64,000 bases of DNA from Bog-473 sp963828505. GTDB taxonomy: Bacteria > Actinomycetota > Acidimicrobiia > Acidimicrobiales > RAAP-2. Positions 55,258-62,797 of the stretch are shown one piece after another; position 1 is the first letter of the stretch, and each line of letters begins with the position of its first letter. The notes under the pieces are model-generated. The model was not told the origin of the DNA and did no database searches. It saw only the letters and a list, made by a program, of their open reading frames with translations. The translations under genes were made by a program, and so were the position numbers. Location of the stretch: positions 1 to 64,000 of the forward strand of contig CAWHFM010000026.1 in NCBI GenBank assembly GCA_963828505.1, in the 5' to 3' direction.

Positions 55258-56198
55258 GACGCCAACTCCGCCGAGACGCCGGCCGTGGCCTGGGCCGAGA
55301 GCAGCGCGGGGACGAGTCGGGCCAGCCCGTCCTGCCAGTCGGGCAGGGCCGGGAGTCCGCTCAGGCGCAGCGCCAGGTTGTCGAGGACCGAGTAGGCCGG
55401 GCGCGGTGCGGGGCGCGGCGGGTCGAGCTCCGCCGTCGTGATGGCCCGGACCCTTTCGGGGTCCGCGCCCGCCGCGGCGAGGGAGGCCCGCACCAAACCC
55501 CACCAGGTGGTGGCGCCGGAATTCGTGACGTGGAAGGTTCCGGGCCGGCGGTCCAGACCCAGGGTGACGATGGCGGGGGCCAGGTCGGCGGTGAACGTCG
55601 GCGAGCCGTGCTGGTCGTCGATGAAGCGGAGCTCGCCGTCGCCGCGGGCCAGACGGAGCGCGGTGGCGACGATGTTCGAACCGTGGGCCCCGCAGACCCA
55701 GCTGGTGCGCACGATGGTCGACCCGGGCCGGCACTCCAGCTCGCCGCCCAGCTTGGACCGGCCGTACACCGAGGTCGGGCAGGGCGGGTCCCACTCCCGG
55801 TACGGCTGTCCCGCCGTTCCGTCGAAGACGTAGTCCGTCGAGACGTAGACGAGGTGGGCGCCGGCCCGCGCGGCGGCCTCGGCGACATGGCGCGTCCCGA
55901 TCGCGTTGACGGCGTAAGCCAGCTCGGGCTCGGTCTCGCAGCGGTCGACCGCCGTGAGAGCGCCGCCATGCAGGACGAGATCGGGCCGGAACGACATCAC
56001 GGTCTGCGCGACGGCGTCCCGGTCGTCGACCGGCATGTCGCCGATGTCGGTGCCGAGCACCTCGTGGTCCAGCCAGGGACGCGGTCCCTCCTGACCGAGC
56101 AGTGCGCACCGCCGACCGCCCGCCGGCACGCGCCCGGCCAGGGCGTCGATCAGGTCGCGCCCGAGCTGGCCCTCTGCGCCCGTGACGAGGATCCGCAC
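55254..56198 (-). CDS. rmlD: dTDP-4-dehydrorhamnose reductase
   Basis: 314 aa. RILVTGAEGQLGRDLIDAL, HGGALTAVDRCETEPELAYA, YVSTDYVFDGTAGQPYRE, YGRSKLGGEL (YxxxK), VRTSWVCGAHGSN and HVTNSGATTWWGL. It makes dTDP-L-rhamnose from the 4-keto sugar. It sits between rmlB and ugd; rmlA and rmlC are not in the window. Confidence 0.96.
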   Translation of the reverse strand: MRILVTGAEGQLGRDLIDALAGRVPAGGRRCALLGQEGPRPWLDHEVLGTDIGDMPVDDRDAVAQTVMSFRPDLVLHGGALTAVDRCETEPELAYAVNAIGTRHVAEAAARAGAHLVYVSTDYVFDGTAGQPYREWDPPCPTSVYGRSKLGGELECRPGSTIVRTSWVCGAHGSNIVATALRLARGDGELRFIDDQHGSPTFTADLAPAIVTLGLDRRPGTFHVTNSGATTWWGLVRASLAAAGADPERVRAITTAELDPPRPAPRPAYSVLDNLALRLSGLPALPDWQDGLARLVPALLSAQATAGVSAELAS

Positions 56199-56199
56199 G

Positions 56200-57216
56200 T
56201 CAGCCCCGGCCGGCGGCGCCGCCCCACCCGGCCTCCGCCACCGGCGCCCGGGCCCGGAGGGGCTCCCACCACTCGCGGTGCTCGGCGTACCAGGTCACGG
56301 ACTCGGCCAGCCCCTGCTCCCAGTCCACCGACGGAGTCCAGCCCAGCTCCCGGCGGAGCTTGGTCGAGTCGAGCACGTAGCGCCGGTCGTGCCCCGGCCG
56401 GTCCGGCACGATCTGCTTCAGGGAGTCCGGCTTGCCCAGGACGTCGAGGATGCGGTCGGCCACCTCCATGATGGACGCCTCGACCCCGCTGCCGACGTGG
56501 TAGGTCTCGCCGACCCGGCCCGACGCCAGGACGGCGTCGATGGCCGTGCAGTGGTCGATCACGTGCAGCCACTCCCGGCGGTTCTCGGTGCTGGCGTAGA
56601 GGGTCAGCGGCCGGTCGTCGAGTGCCAGCGCGCAGAAGTGCGGAATCAGCTTCTCGGGGAACTGGTACGGGCCGTAGTTGTTGGCGCAGTTGGTGATGGT
56701 GACGGGGAGGCCGTACGTCTCGGCGTACGCCCGCACGGCATGGTCCGCTCCCGCCTTGCTGGCGTTGTAAGGCGTGCGGGGACGGTACGGCGACTCCTCG
56801 CTGAAGACCTCGTCCGTGTCGAGCGGCAGGTCACCGTAGACCTCGCACGTCGACACGTGGTGGAAGCGCGAGACACCGGCCTGCCGGGCGGCCTCGAGCA
56901 TGGTCTGCGTCCCGAGCACGTTGGTGCGGAAGAAAAGCCCCGGGTCCAGCACCGCCAGCGAGTTGTGGGACTCGGCCGCGAAGTGCACGACCGTGTCGAC
57001 GGCCTCGGACCGCAGCGCCTTCTCGGCGGCCTCGGGATCGCAGACGTCGCCCTGGACGAACACGATGCGGTCCTCGATGTCGGACAGGTTGGGTCGGTTG
57101 CCGGCGTAGGTGAGGACGTCGTAGACGACGACGTGGTCCTCGGGGTGCCGTTCAACCCAGTAACGGGCGAAGTTCGACCCGATGAAACCGGCACCTCCCG
57201 TCACGAGAAGGCGCAT
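56200..57216 (-). CDS. rmlB: dTDP-glucose 4,6-dehydratase
   Basis: 338 aa from ATG 57216. LLVTGGAGFIGSNFARYW, VYDVLTYAGNRPNLSDIEDR, HFAAESHNSLAVLDPGLFFR (the usual H-V-D-R-S replaced by HNSLA), HVSTCEVYGDL, PYNASKAGADHAVRAYAETY and NCANNYGPYQFPEKLIP. First gene of the polysaccharide operon. It converts dTDP-glucose to the 4-keto-6-deoxy sugar. The CEVYG catalytic triad replaces the usual TDEVYG: the Asp-Glu pair reads Cys-Glu, a substitution worth checking. Confidence 0.93.
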   Translation of the reverse strand: MRLLVTGGAGFIGSNFARYWVERHPEDHVVVYDVLTYAGNRPNLSDIEDRIVFVQGDVCDPEAAEKALRSEAVDTVVHFAAESHNSLAVLDPGLFFRTNVLGTQTMLEAARQAGVSRFHHVSTCEVYGDLPLDTDEVFSEESPYRPRTPYNASKAGADHAVRAYAETYGLPVTITNCANNYGPYQFPEKLIPHFCALALDDRPLTLYASTENRREWLHVIDHCTAIDAVLASGRVGETYHVGSGVEASIMEVADRILDVLGKPDSLKQIVPDRPGHDRRYVLDSTKLRRELGWTPSVDWEQGLAESVTWYAEHREWWEPLRARAPVAEAGWGGAAGRG

Positions 57217-57252
57217 AAGGCGTTCATGTTAGTGCCCGCCGGGTGGCCGGCC

Positions 57253-57990
57253 TCAATCGGGGCGCAGGTGGACGACGTCGCCCGCGGCCACCGTCCGGAG
57301 CCCCTCCGGGGTGTCGACGACGAGCTGGCCGGCGTCGTCGATGGCCCGCGCCGTGCCCGTGATCTGCTCCGCCTCGAGGGTCACCCGGACCCGGGATCCC
57401 AGGGTGGCGCAGCGCCGACGCTGCTCCTCGGCCAAGGCGGCCCGCCCGGCCGCGTGGTCGAGCCGGGCCACCCGCGGCGCCAGCGCGTCCAGGACCCCCT
57501 CGAGCACGGCTTCGGGGTCGACCGCCGAACCGCGTGACTGCTCCAGGTCGGTGCCCCCGGCCCCGGGAGGGCCCGGCCACGCCACGTTGAGGCCCAGGCC
57601 GACCACGACCGCGGCGGGGGGACCGCTCTCGAAATCGACCTCCGCCAGGATCCCCGCCAGCTTGGCCTCGCCGACGAGCAGGTCGTTGGGCCACTTGAGC
57701 GTCGCCTCGACCCCGGCGACGTCCCGGCACGCTTCGGCCGCCGCCAGCGCCACGGCGGCGGCGCACAAATGGAGGTCCGAGGGCTCGCACCGCGGGCGCA
57801 GCAGGAACGAAACCAGCACGTTCGCGCCTGACGGGGACTCCCACCGGCGGTCGAGCCGGCCCCGGCCGGCCGTCTGGTGCCTGGCCGCCGCGACGAGACC
57901 GGCCGGAGCGCCCGCCCGGGCCTGCTCCAGCAGGTAGCGGTTGGTCGAGTCGATCTCGTCGAAGCGGCGGACGTCCCAGAGAGACGACAT
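57253..57990 (-). CDS. birA: biotin-[acetyl-CoA carboxylase] ligase
   Basis: 245 aa. Class I type without the N-terminal HTH: FDEIDSTNRYLLEQAR, RHQTAGRGRLDRRWESP (the GRGR biotinyl-AMP loop), LKWPNDLLVGEAKLAGILAE, VVGLGLNVAWPG and a small C-terminal SH3-like domain VRVTLEAEQITGTARAID. It attaches biotin to carrier lysines. It is divergent from the biotin carboxylase/BCCP gene, its natural substrate. Confidence 0.95.
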   Translation of the reverse strand: MSSLWDVRRFDEIDSTNRYLLEQARAGAPAGLVAAARHQTAGRGRLDRRWESPSGANVLVSFLLRPRCEPSDLHLCAAAVALAAAEACRDVAGVEATLKWPNDLLVGEAKLAGILAEVDFESGPPAAVVVGLGLNVAWPGPPGAGGTDLEQSRGSAVDPEAVLEGVLDALAPRVARLDHAAGRAALAEEQRRRCATLGSRVRVTLEAEQITGTARAIDDAGQLVVDTPEGLRTVAAGDVVHLRPD

Positions 57991-58051
57991 GGCACGAACT
58001 GTAAGCCGCGTGCAATTGTGATGGGTCGCTCATCCGAGGGAAAGGCCCAGC

Positions 58052-59818
58052 GTGCTCCAGAAGATCCTGATCGCCAACCGCGGCGAGATCGCGGTCCGGG
58101 TCATCCGGACCTGTCGCGAGATGGGGATCGGCACGGTCGCCGTCTACTCGAACCTCGACCGTGAGGCGCTGCACGTGCGGATGGCCGACGAGGCCTACGC
58201 GCTGGGGGGCGACACGGCCGCGGAGAGCTACCTCAACACCGAAGCCATCCTCGCCGCCATAGAGCAGAGCGGGGCCGACGGCGTCCATCCCGGTTACGGA
58301 TTCTTCTCCGAGAACACCGACTTCGCCCGGGCTATCACCGACCGCGGCGTGACCTTCATCGGCCCGCCGCCCGAGGCGATTGAGGTGATGGGCGACAAGA
58401 TCAGCTCGCGGCTGGCCGCCGAGAAGGCCGGAGTCGCCGGGGTCCCCGGTCGCTCGCAACCGCTGAAGAGCCCCGACGAGGTGGTCGCATTCGGGGAGGA
58501 GAACGGCTGGCCGGTCGCCATCAAGGCCGCGTACGGCGGTGGGGGGCGCGGCATGAAGGTCGTCGCCTTGGCCGCCGAGGCGGCCGAGGCCATGGAGTCC
58601 GCGGCCCGGGAGGCGCAGGCCTACTTCGGACGGCCCGAGATCTACCTCGAGCGGTATCTGACGTGGCCGCGCCACGTCGAGATGCAGGTGCTAGGCGACA
58701 TGCACGGAACCACGCTGTGGCTCGGAGAACGCGACTGCTCGGCGCAGCGTCGCCACCAGAAGCTGGTCGAGGAGAGCCCCGCGCCGGCCTTCCCGGACGA
58801 GGTCCGCCGCGCCATGGGCGAGGCCGCGGTCAAGGTCTCCCAGGCGTGCGGGTACTACAACGCGGGGACGGTCGAATTCCTCTTCCAGGACGGCGAGTTC
58901 TACTTCCTGGAGATGAACACCCGCCTACAGGTCGAGCACCCGGTCACCGAGCTCGTCACCGGGCTCGACCTGGTGGCCTGGCAGATCCGCGTCGCATCGG
59001 GGGAGGCGCTCGACTTCGGCCAGGAGGACATCCGCCGAGACGGGCACGCCATGGAGGTCCGCATCAACGCCGAGGACCCGAGCGGTGGACGCTTCTCGCC
59101 GTCTCCGGGCACCCTGACCTCGTTCCACGCCCCGGCTGGCCCGGGGGTGCGCCTCGATGCCGGCTACGAGGCCGGCGACACCGTGTCGCAGTACTACGAC
59201 AACCTCATCGCCAAGCTGATCGTGTGGGCACCCGATCGCGAGGCGGCACGACGGCGGATGCTCCGGGCCATCGGCGAGACGCGCATCACCGGGGTGGCCA
59301 CGACCTTGCCGGCCCACGAGGCGATCCTCAGCCACCCCGACTTCGCGGCGGCCACCCACTCGACCAGGTGGGTGGAGGAGACGCTCGACCTGAGCGATCT
59401 CGACGTCGCAGCCGCAGGCGAGACGGTGGCCGCGGCCGGCGGCGAGGATGATGTCCCGCTCGTCCAGCGCGACGTGACGGCCGAGGTCGACGGTCGGCGT
59501 TACTCGGTGCGTCTCTGGGTGCCCGACCTGGGAACCGCCGCGGCCTCTACTCCCCGCTCGGGCAGGCCGAGGCGCGCCTCGGCCGCTGCGGTGGCCGGGA
59601 CGGGTTCGGGGCAGGTCACGGTGCCGATGCAGGGCACCATCGTCAAGGTCCTCGTGGCGGTGGGCGACGCCGTCGAGGTGGGCCAGACCATCTGCCTGCT
59701 CGAGGCCATGAAGATGGAGAACGCAGTGGCAGCCGAGAAGGATGGGGTCGTCAAGGAGGTCCGGGTGAGCGCAGGTGACTCGGTGGGCGCCGGCGACGTC
59801 GTCGCGGTGATTGAGTAA
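58052..59818 (+). CDS. accA3: acyl-CoA carboxylase alpha chain (biotin carboxylase-BCCP)
   Basis: 588 aa from GTG 58052. Biotin carboxylase domain about 1-450: ILIANRGEIAVRVIRTCREM, HPGYGFFSENTDFARA, KAAYGGGGRGMKVV (ATP grasp), RDCSAQRRHQKLVEESPAPA, EMNTRLQVEHPVTE. The C-terminal biotinyl domain has LLEAMKMENAVAAEKDG with the modified lysine. It carboxylates biotin for acetyl/propionyl-CoA carboxylases; the beta chain is not in the window. Adjacent birA supports its role. Confidence 0.96.
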   Translation: MLQKILIANRGEIAVRVIRTCREMGIGTVAVYSNLDREALHVRMADEAYALGGDTAAESYLNTEAILAAIEQSGADGVHPGYGFFSENTDFARAITDRGVTFIGPPPEAIEVMGDKISSRLAAEKAGVAGVPGRSQPLKSPDEVVAFGEENGWPVAIKAAYGGGGRGMKVVALAAEAAEAMESAAREAQAYFGRPEIYLERYLTWPRHVEMQVLGDMHGTTLWLGERDCSAQRRHQKLVEESPAPAFPDEVRRAMGEAAVKVSQACGYYNAGTVEFLFQDGEFYFLEMNTRLQVEHPVTELVTGLDLVAWQIRVASGEALDFGQEDIRRDGHAMEVRINAEDPSGGRFSPSPGTLTSFHAPAGPGVRLDAGYEAGDTVSQYYDNLIAKLIVWAPDREAARRRMLRAIGETRITGVATTLPAHEAILSHPDFAAATHSTRWVEETLDLSDLDVAAAGETVAAAGGEDDVPLVQRDVTAEVDGRRYSVRLWVPDLGTAAASTPRSGRPRRASAAAVAGTGSGQVTVPMQGTIVKVLVAVGDAVEVGQTICLLEAMKMENAVAAEKDGVVKEVRVSAGDSVGAGDVVAVIE

Positions 59819-61009
59819 ATGGTGAGCGCCGAATCGGCCGACTCGGCCAAGGCGGCATCGGCCAAGGCCGCGGCGGCCGAGCTGGTCGAACGCCGCCTGG
59901 CGGAGCTGGTCGAGCTGAGCCACTCGGTGCACTCGACGCCGGAGTTGTGCTTCGAGGAGAACGCCTCGGCGCGGGCCGTGGCCGAAACGTTGCGATCCGG
60001 GGGCCTGGCCGTCACCGAAGGTGTCTACGACCTGCCGACGGCGCTGGAGTCACGAGCCGGCGACGGCGACCTGGTCGTCGCCGTCTGCGCGGAGTACGAC
60101 GCCCTCCCCGAGGTGGGCCACGCCTGCGGGCACAACATCATCGCGGCGATCGGTGTAGGGGCGGGCCTGGCCCTGGCCGCCGTTGCCGACGACCTGGGCA
60201 TCTCCGTGCGCGTCCTCGGCACCCCGGCGGAAGAGGGCGGCGGCGGGAAGGTGCTGATGCTCCAACGCGGCGCCTTCCACGGCGTCCACGCCGCCATGAT
60301 GGCGCACCCCTGGCCGGTCGAGCGGCTGACCGGGACGTGCCTGGCCGTGGCGCACTTCGACGTGCACTACCGCGGGCGCGAGGCGCACGCGTCGGCGGCA
60401 CCGTGGGAGGGGGTCGACGCGCAGGACGCGCTCACCGTGGCGCAGGTGTCGATCGGCCTGCTCCGCCAGCAGCTGCCCCCGGGCGACCAGGTCCACGGGG
60501 TGGTCAAGGAGTCCCCGGGCGCGGCGAACGTCATCCCGGGCTCGCTCAGTGCCCGCTACATGGTGCGGTCCCTGACCATGGACAGGCTGGCGGCTCTGCG
60601 CCCACGGGTCGAAGCCTGCTTCGAGGCGGGAGCTCTCGCCACCGGGTGCACGCTGTCGTACGAGGAACTGTCGCCCGTCTATTCGCATATGGAACCCGAT
60701 CCCGAGTTGCTGTCGGCCTACCGTGCCAATGCCGAGCAGCTCGGCCGGCGCTTCGATGCGGACGACACCGGTGCGCCGCTGCCCACGTTCTCGACGGACA
60801 TGGCGAACGTCTCGCTGGCCGTTCCCACCATCCATCCGCTCATCGGGATCGAGACGGGCGGAGCGGTCAACCACCAACGCGAGTTCGCGGCAGCCTGCGT
60901 GACCGCCTCCGCGGACGCCGCCGTGCGCGACGGCGCCGTTGCGCTGGCGTGGACGGCCATCGACGCCGCGACCGACCCGGCCCTACGCGAGCGCCTCCTG
61001 GCTCGGTGA
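59819..61009 (+). CDS. M20-family amidohydrolase/peptidase
   Basis: 396 aa from ATG 59819, immediately after the carboxylase stop. Metal motifs: AEYDALPEVGHACGHNIIA, TPAEEGGGGKVLMLQRGAF, MMAHPWPVERLT, and FDVHYRGREAHASAAPWEGV (dimerisation lid). Near the end IHPLIGIETGGAVNHQREFA. It resembles p-aminobenzoyl-glutamate hydrolase/AmhX-type amidases with two metal ions. The substrate is unknown. Co-transcribed with the carboxylase and ABM genes. Confidence 0.93.
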   Translation: MVSAESADSAKAASAKAAAAELVERRLAELVELSHSVHSTPELCFEENASARAVAETLRSGGLAVTEGVYDLPTALESRAGDGDLVVAVCAEYDALPEVGHACGHNIIAAIGVGAGLALAAVADDLGISVRVLGTPAEEGGGGKVLMLQRGAFHGVHAAMMAHPWPVERLTGTCLAVAHFDVHYRGREAHASAAPWEGVDAQDALTVAQVSIGLLRQQLPPGDQVHGVVKESPGAANVIPGSLSARYMVRSLTMDRLAALRPRVEACFEAGALATGCTLSYEELSPVYSHMEPDPELLSAYRANAEQLGRRFDADDTGAPLPTFSTDMANVSLAVPTIHPLIGIETGGAVNHQREFAAACVTASADAAVRDGAVALAWTAIDAATDPALRERLLAR

Positions 61010-61332
61010 TCACCGAGCACGCACTGCTTCCTGTCCTACCGGGACGGGAGGAAGAGTTCCTCTCGGCCATGGAACGGGCGAAATCGATCATCGCCGCCAG
61101 CCCCGGTTTCATGTCGCTGCGGGTCGAACGCTGCATGGAGCGCCCCAACCACTTCCTGCTGCTCGTGGAATGGGAACACCTGAAGGATCACACCGAGGGG
61201 TTCCGCGGTTCGCCGGCCTACGGGGAGTGGCGGGCCGCCCTGCATCATTTCTACGACCCGTTCCCGGTGGTGGAGCATTTCGAGACGGTCGTGCGCGCCC
61301 GAGCGGATCACGCGCCGCGGCCGCCGGTGTGA
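61006..61332 (+). CDS. ABM-domain (antibiotic biosynthesis monooxygenase-like) protein
   Basis: 108 aa from GTG 61006 (GTGA overlap). Ferredoxin-like ABM fold: HALLPVLPGREEEFLSAMER, SPGFMSLRVERCMERPNHFL and WEHLKDHTEGFRGSPAYGEW with HHFYDPFPVVEHF. Such proteins are small haem-degrading or quinol monooxygenases, or just dimeric stress proteins. Its 3' three-quarters is antisense to the tail of the membrane protein on the other strand. Confidence 0.9.
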   Translation: MITEHALLPVLPGREEEFLSAMERAKSIIAASPGFMSLRVERCMERPNHFLLLVEWEHLKDHTEGFRGSPAYGEWRAALHHFYDPFPVVEHFETVVRARADHAPRPPV

Positions 61333-62022
61333 CCCGGCGGAGCGATTACGGCCCCGGATGCCGAGGGCGTTCGCCATCAGGTAGATCCCGAAGACGAGCA
61401 GCAACGTGGTCATCATGGCGGCGTGGTGCTGGAGCAGCCACGACTTCACGGACTCGAGCGTGACCTCGGCGCGGTCGCCGCTGGCGAGGTAGGCGACGAC
61501 CGGAATGGCGACGCTCAGGCTTGCGACGACGAGGAAGACGACGAGCGCGACGGCCGCCTCGGACGGACTCAGGTCGAGCCGTGCCAGGCCGCCGGCGGCG
61601 CCGACCGTCAGGATGAGGTTCTTCGGCTTCACCCCGGCGAACAGGACCGCGAGGCCGAATGCTCTCGCCGGCTTCAGGTCCTCGATGCTCGCCAACCACT
61701 TCGGTAGCTCCGACTCGGACCCCGGCGCCGGGCGCTTGAGCCAGCTCCTCCAAGCCATCAGGACAAGGACCGCGCCGAGCGCGATCAGTCCCCACGAGAT
61801 CGTGTCGGACACGGCGACCTTCTGGGCCTCGTAGGCCTCGTGGGAGACGGCGTAGACCACGCCGCTGACGACGGCGAGCGTGAGCATCCAACCGAGGAGG
61901 AACAGCAGCCCGTTCGTACGGGCACGCCGCGACACCAGCATCAGGATCACGGCGATGACGGCGAGCGGGCTGATGGCGACGCCTATCGCGAACGTCAACA
62001 CCTCGGCGATCCCCTCTGTCAT
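61036..62022 (-). CDS. GAP/Sap-family membrane protein with antisense tail
   Basis: 328 aa from ATG 62022. About six membrane helices: EVLTFAIGVAISPLAVIAVI, LLFLLGWMLTLAVVSGVVYA, GLIALGAVLVLMAWRSWL, FGLAVLFAGVKPKNLILTVG, AALVVFLVVASLSVAIPVV and TTLLLVFGIYLMANALGI. The GVKPKNLILT motif is typical of the GAP (SfLAP) family, which is about 220 aa and linked to glycolipid export in mycobacteria. The last about 100 residues are antisense to the ABM gene and look random, so an upstream stop was probably lost by an indel near 61335. Confidence 0.82.
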   Translation of the reverse strand: MTEGIAEVLTFAIGVAISPLAVIAVILMLVSRRARTNGLLFLLGWMLTLAVVSGVVYAVSHEAYEAQKVAVSDTISWGLIALGAVLVLMAWRSWLKRPAPGSESELPKWLASIEDLKPARAFGLAVLFAGVKPKNLILTVGAAGGLARLDLSPSEAAVALVVFLVVASLSVAIPVVAYLASGDRAEVTLESVKSWLLQHHAAMMTTLLLVFGIYLMANALGIRGRNRSAGSHRRPRRVIRSGAHDRLEMLHHRERVVEMMQGGPPLPVGRRTAEPLGVILQVFPFHEQQEVVGALHAAFDPQRHETGAGGDDRFRPFHGREELFLPSR

Positions 62023-62131
62023 GGCGTCACCTCCCCTGACCCTCGCTCCGTGCCCGACTGGCGTGACGATCCGATCCGCCGGTCGGCGCCACGGTGTGAG
62101 ACTCGCTTCTGAGCTCGTCCGACTCGGGACG

Positions 62132-62794
62132 TCAACCCACGGGGTGCTCCCCCACGAACATGTCGAGGCACCGGTCGAGGCCCTCGATCTCGATGTCGTC
62201 GCGCTGACGCCGCTCCCATACGTCTCGACCCATCCGGAACCGGAGCGTCCGGGCCGAGCCGTCCCGCCGGTGGCCCCGGGCCTGGCCGTTCTCCTCGTAC
62301 CCGACCGAGCGCGAGGTGGCGATGGAGGCGGCGTTGTCCTCGAAGGCCCCGCTCAGGGCCTCCTCCGCGCCCAACCCGGCGAAGGCGAGGTGGAGCGCGG
62401 CCTGCCGCATCTCCCGTCCCAGACCCCGGCCCTGATGGGCGAGCCCGAGCCATGAACCGGTCTCGACGGAGCGTACGGCGCGGAAGTGCTCCGCACCGAT
62501 GTCCTGCACGCCGACCGGTCGCCCGTCGACGAACGCCACCCCGGTGAAGTTCCACTTCTCCGGCGTCCAGTTGGCGCGGTGGCGCCACAGCCACTGCGCC
62601 GACTCCCGTGCCCGCCGCGACGGCTCCGCGTCGGTCCACGGAAAGAAGAACGGCATGGTCGCGGGGTCGTGGATGCCCGCGTCGGCCAGCTCGATCAGCG
62701 CCGCGAACTCATCCTCCCGCGGCAGGCGCCATTCGAGGATCGGGGTCCTGACGACGAGATCGAACAGCGGCCAGAACGAGCCCGGCCGGGCCAC
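62132..62794 (-). CDS. GNAT-family N-acetyltransferase
   Basis: 220 aa from GTG 62794, 3 bp after the mutase stop. WRLPREDEFAALIELADAGI, MPFFFPWTDAEPSRRARESA, WNFTGVAFVDGRPVGVQDIG, GSWLGLAHQGRGLGREMRQA (acetyl-CoA loop) and FEDNAASIATSRSVGYEENG. RimL-like. Its coupling to the mutase suggests shared expression; substrate unknown. Confidence 0.92.
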   Translation of the reverse strand: MARPGSFWPLFDLVVRTPILEWRLPREDEFAALIELADAGIHDPATMPFFFPWTDAEPSRRARESAQWLWRHRANWTPEKWNFTGVAFVDGRPVGVQDIGAEHFRAVRSVETGSWLGLAHQGRGLGREMRQAALHLAFAGLGAEEALSGAFEDNAASIATSRSVGYEENGQARGHRRDGSARTLRFRMGRDVWERRQRDDIEIEGLDRCLDMFVGEHPVG

Positions 62795-62797
62795 GCG

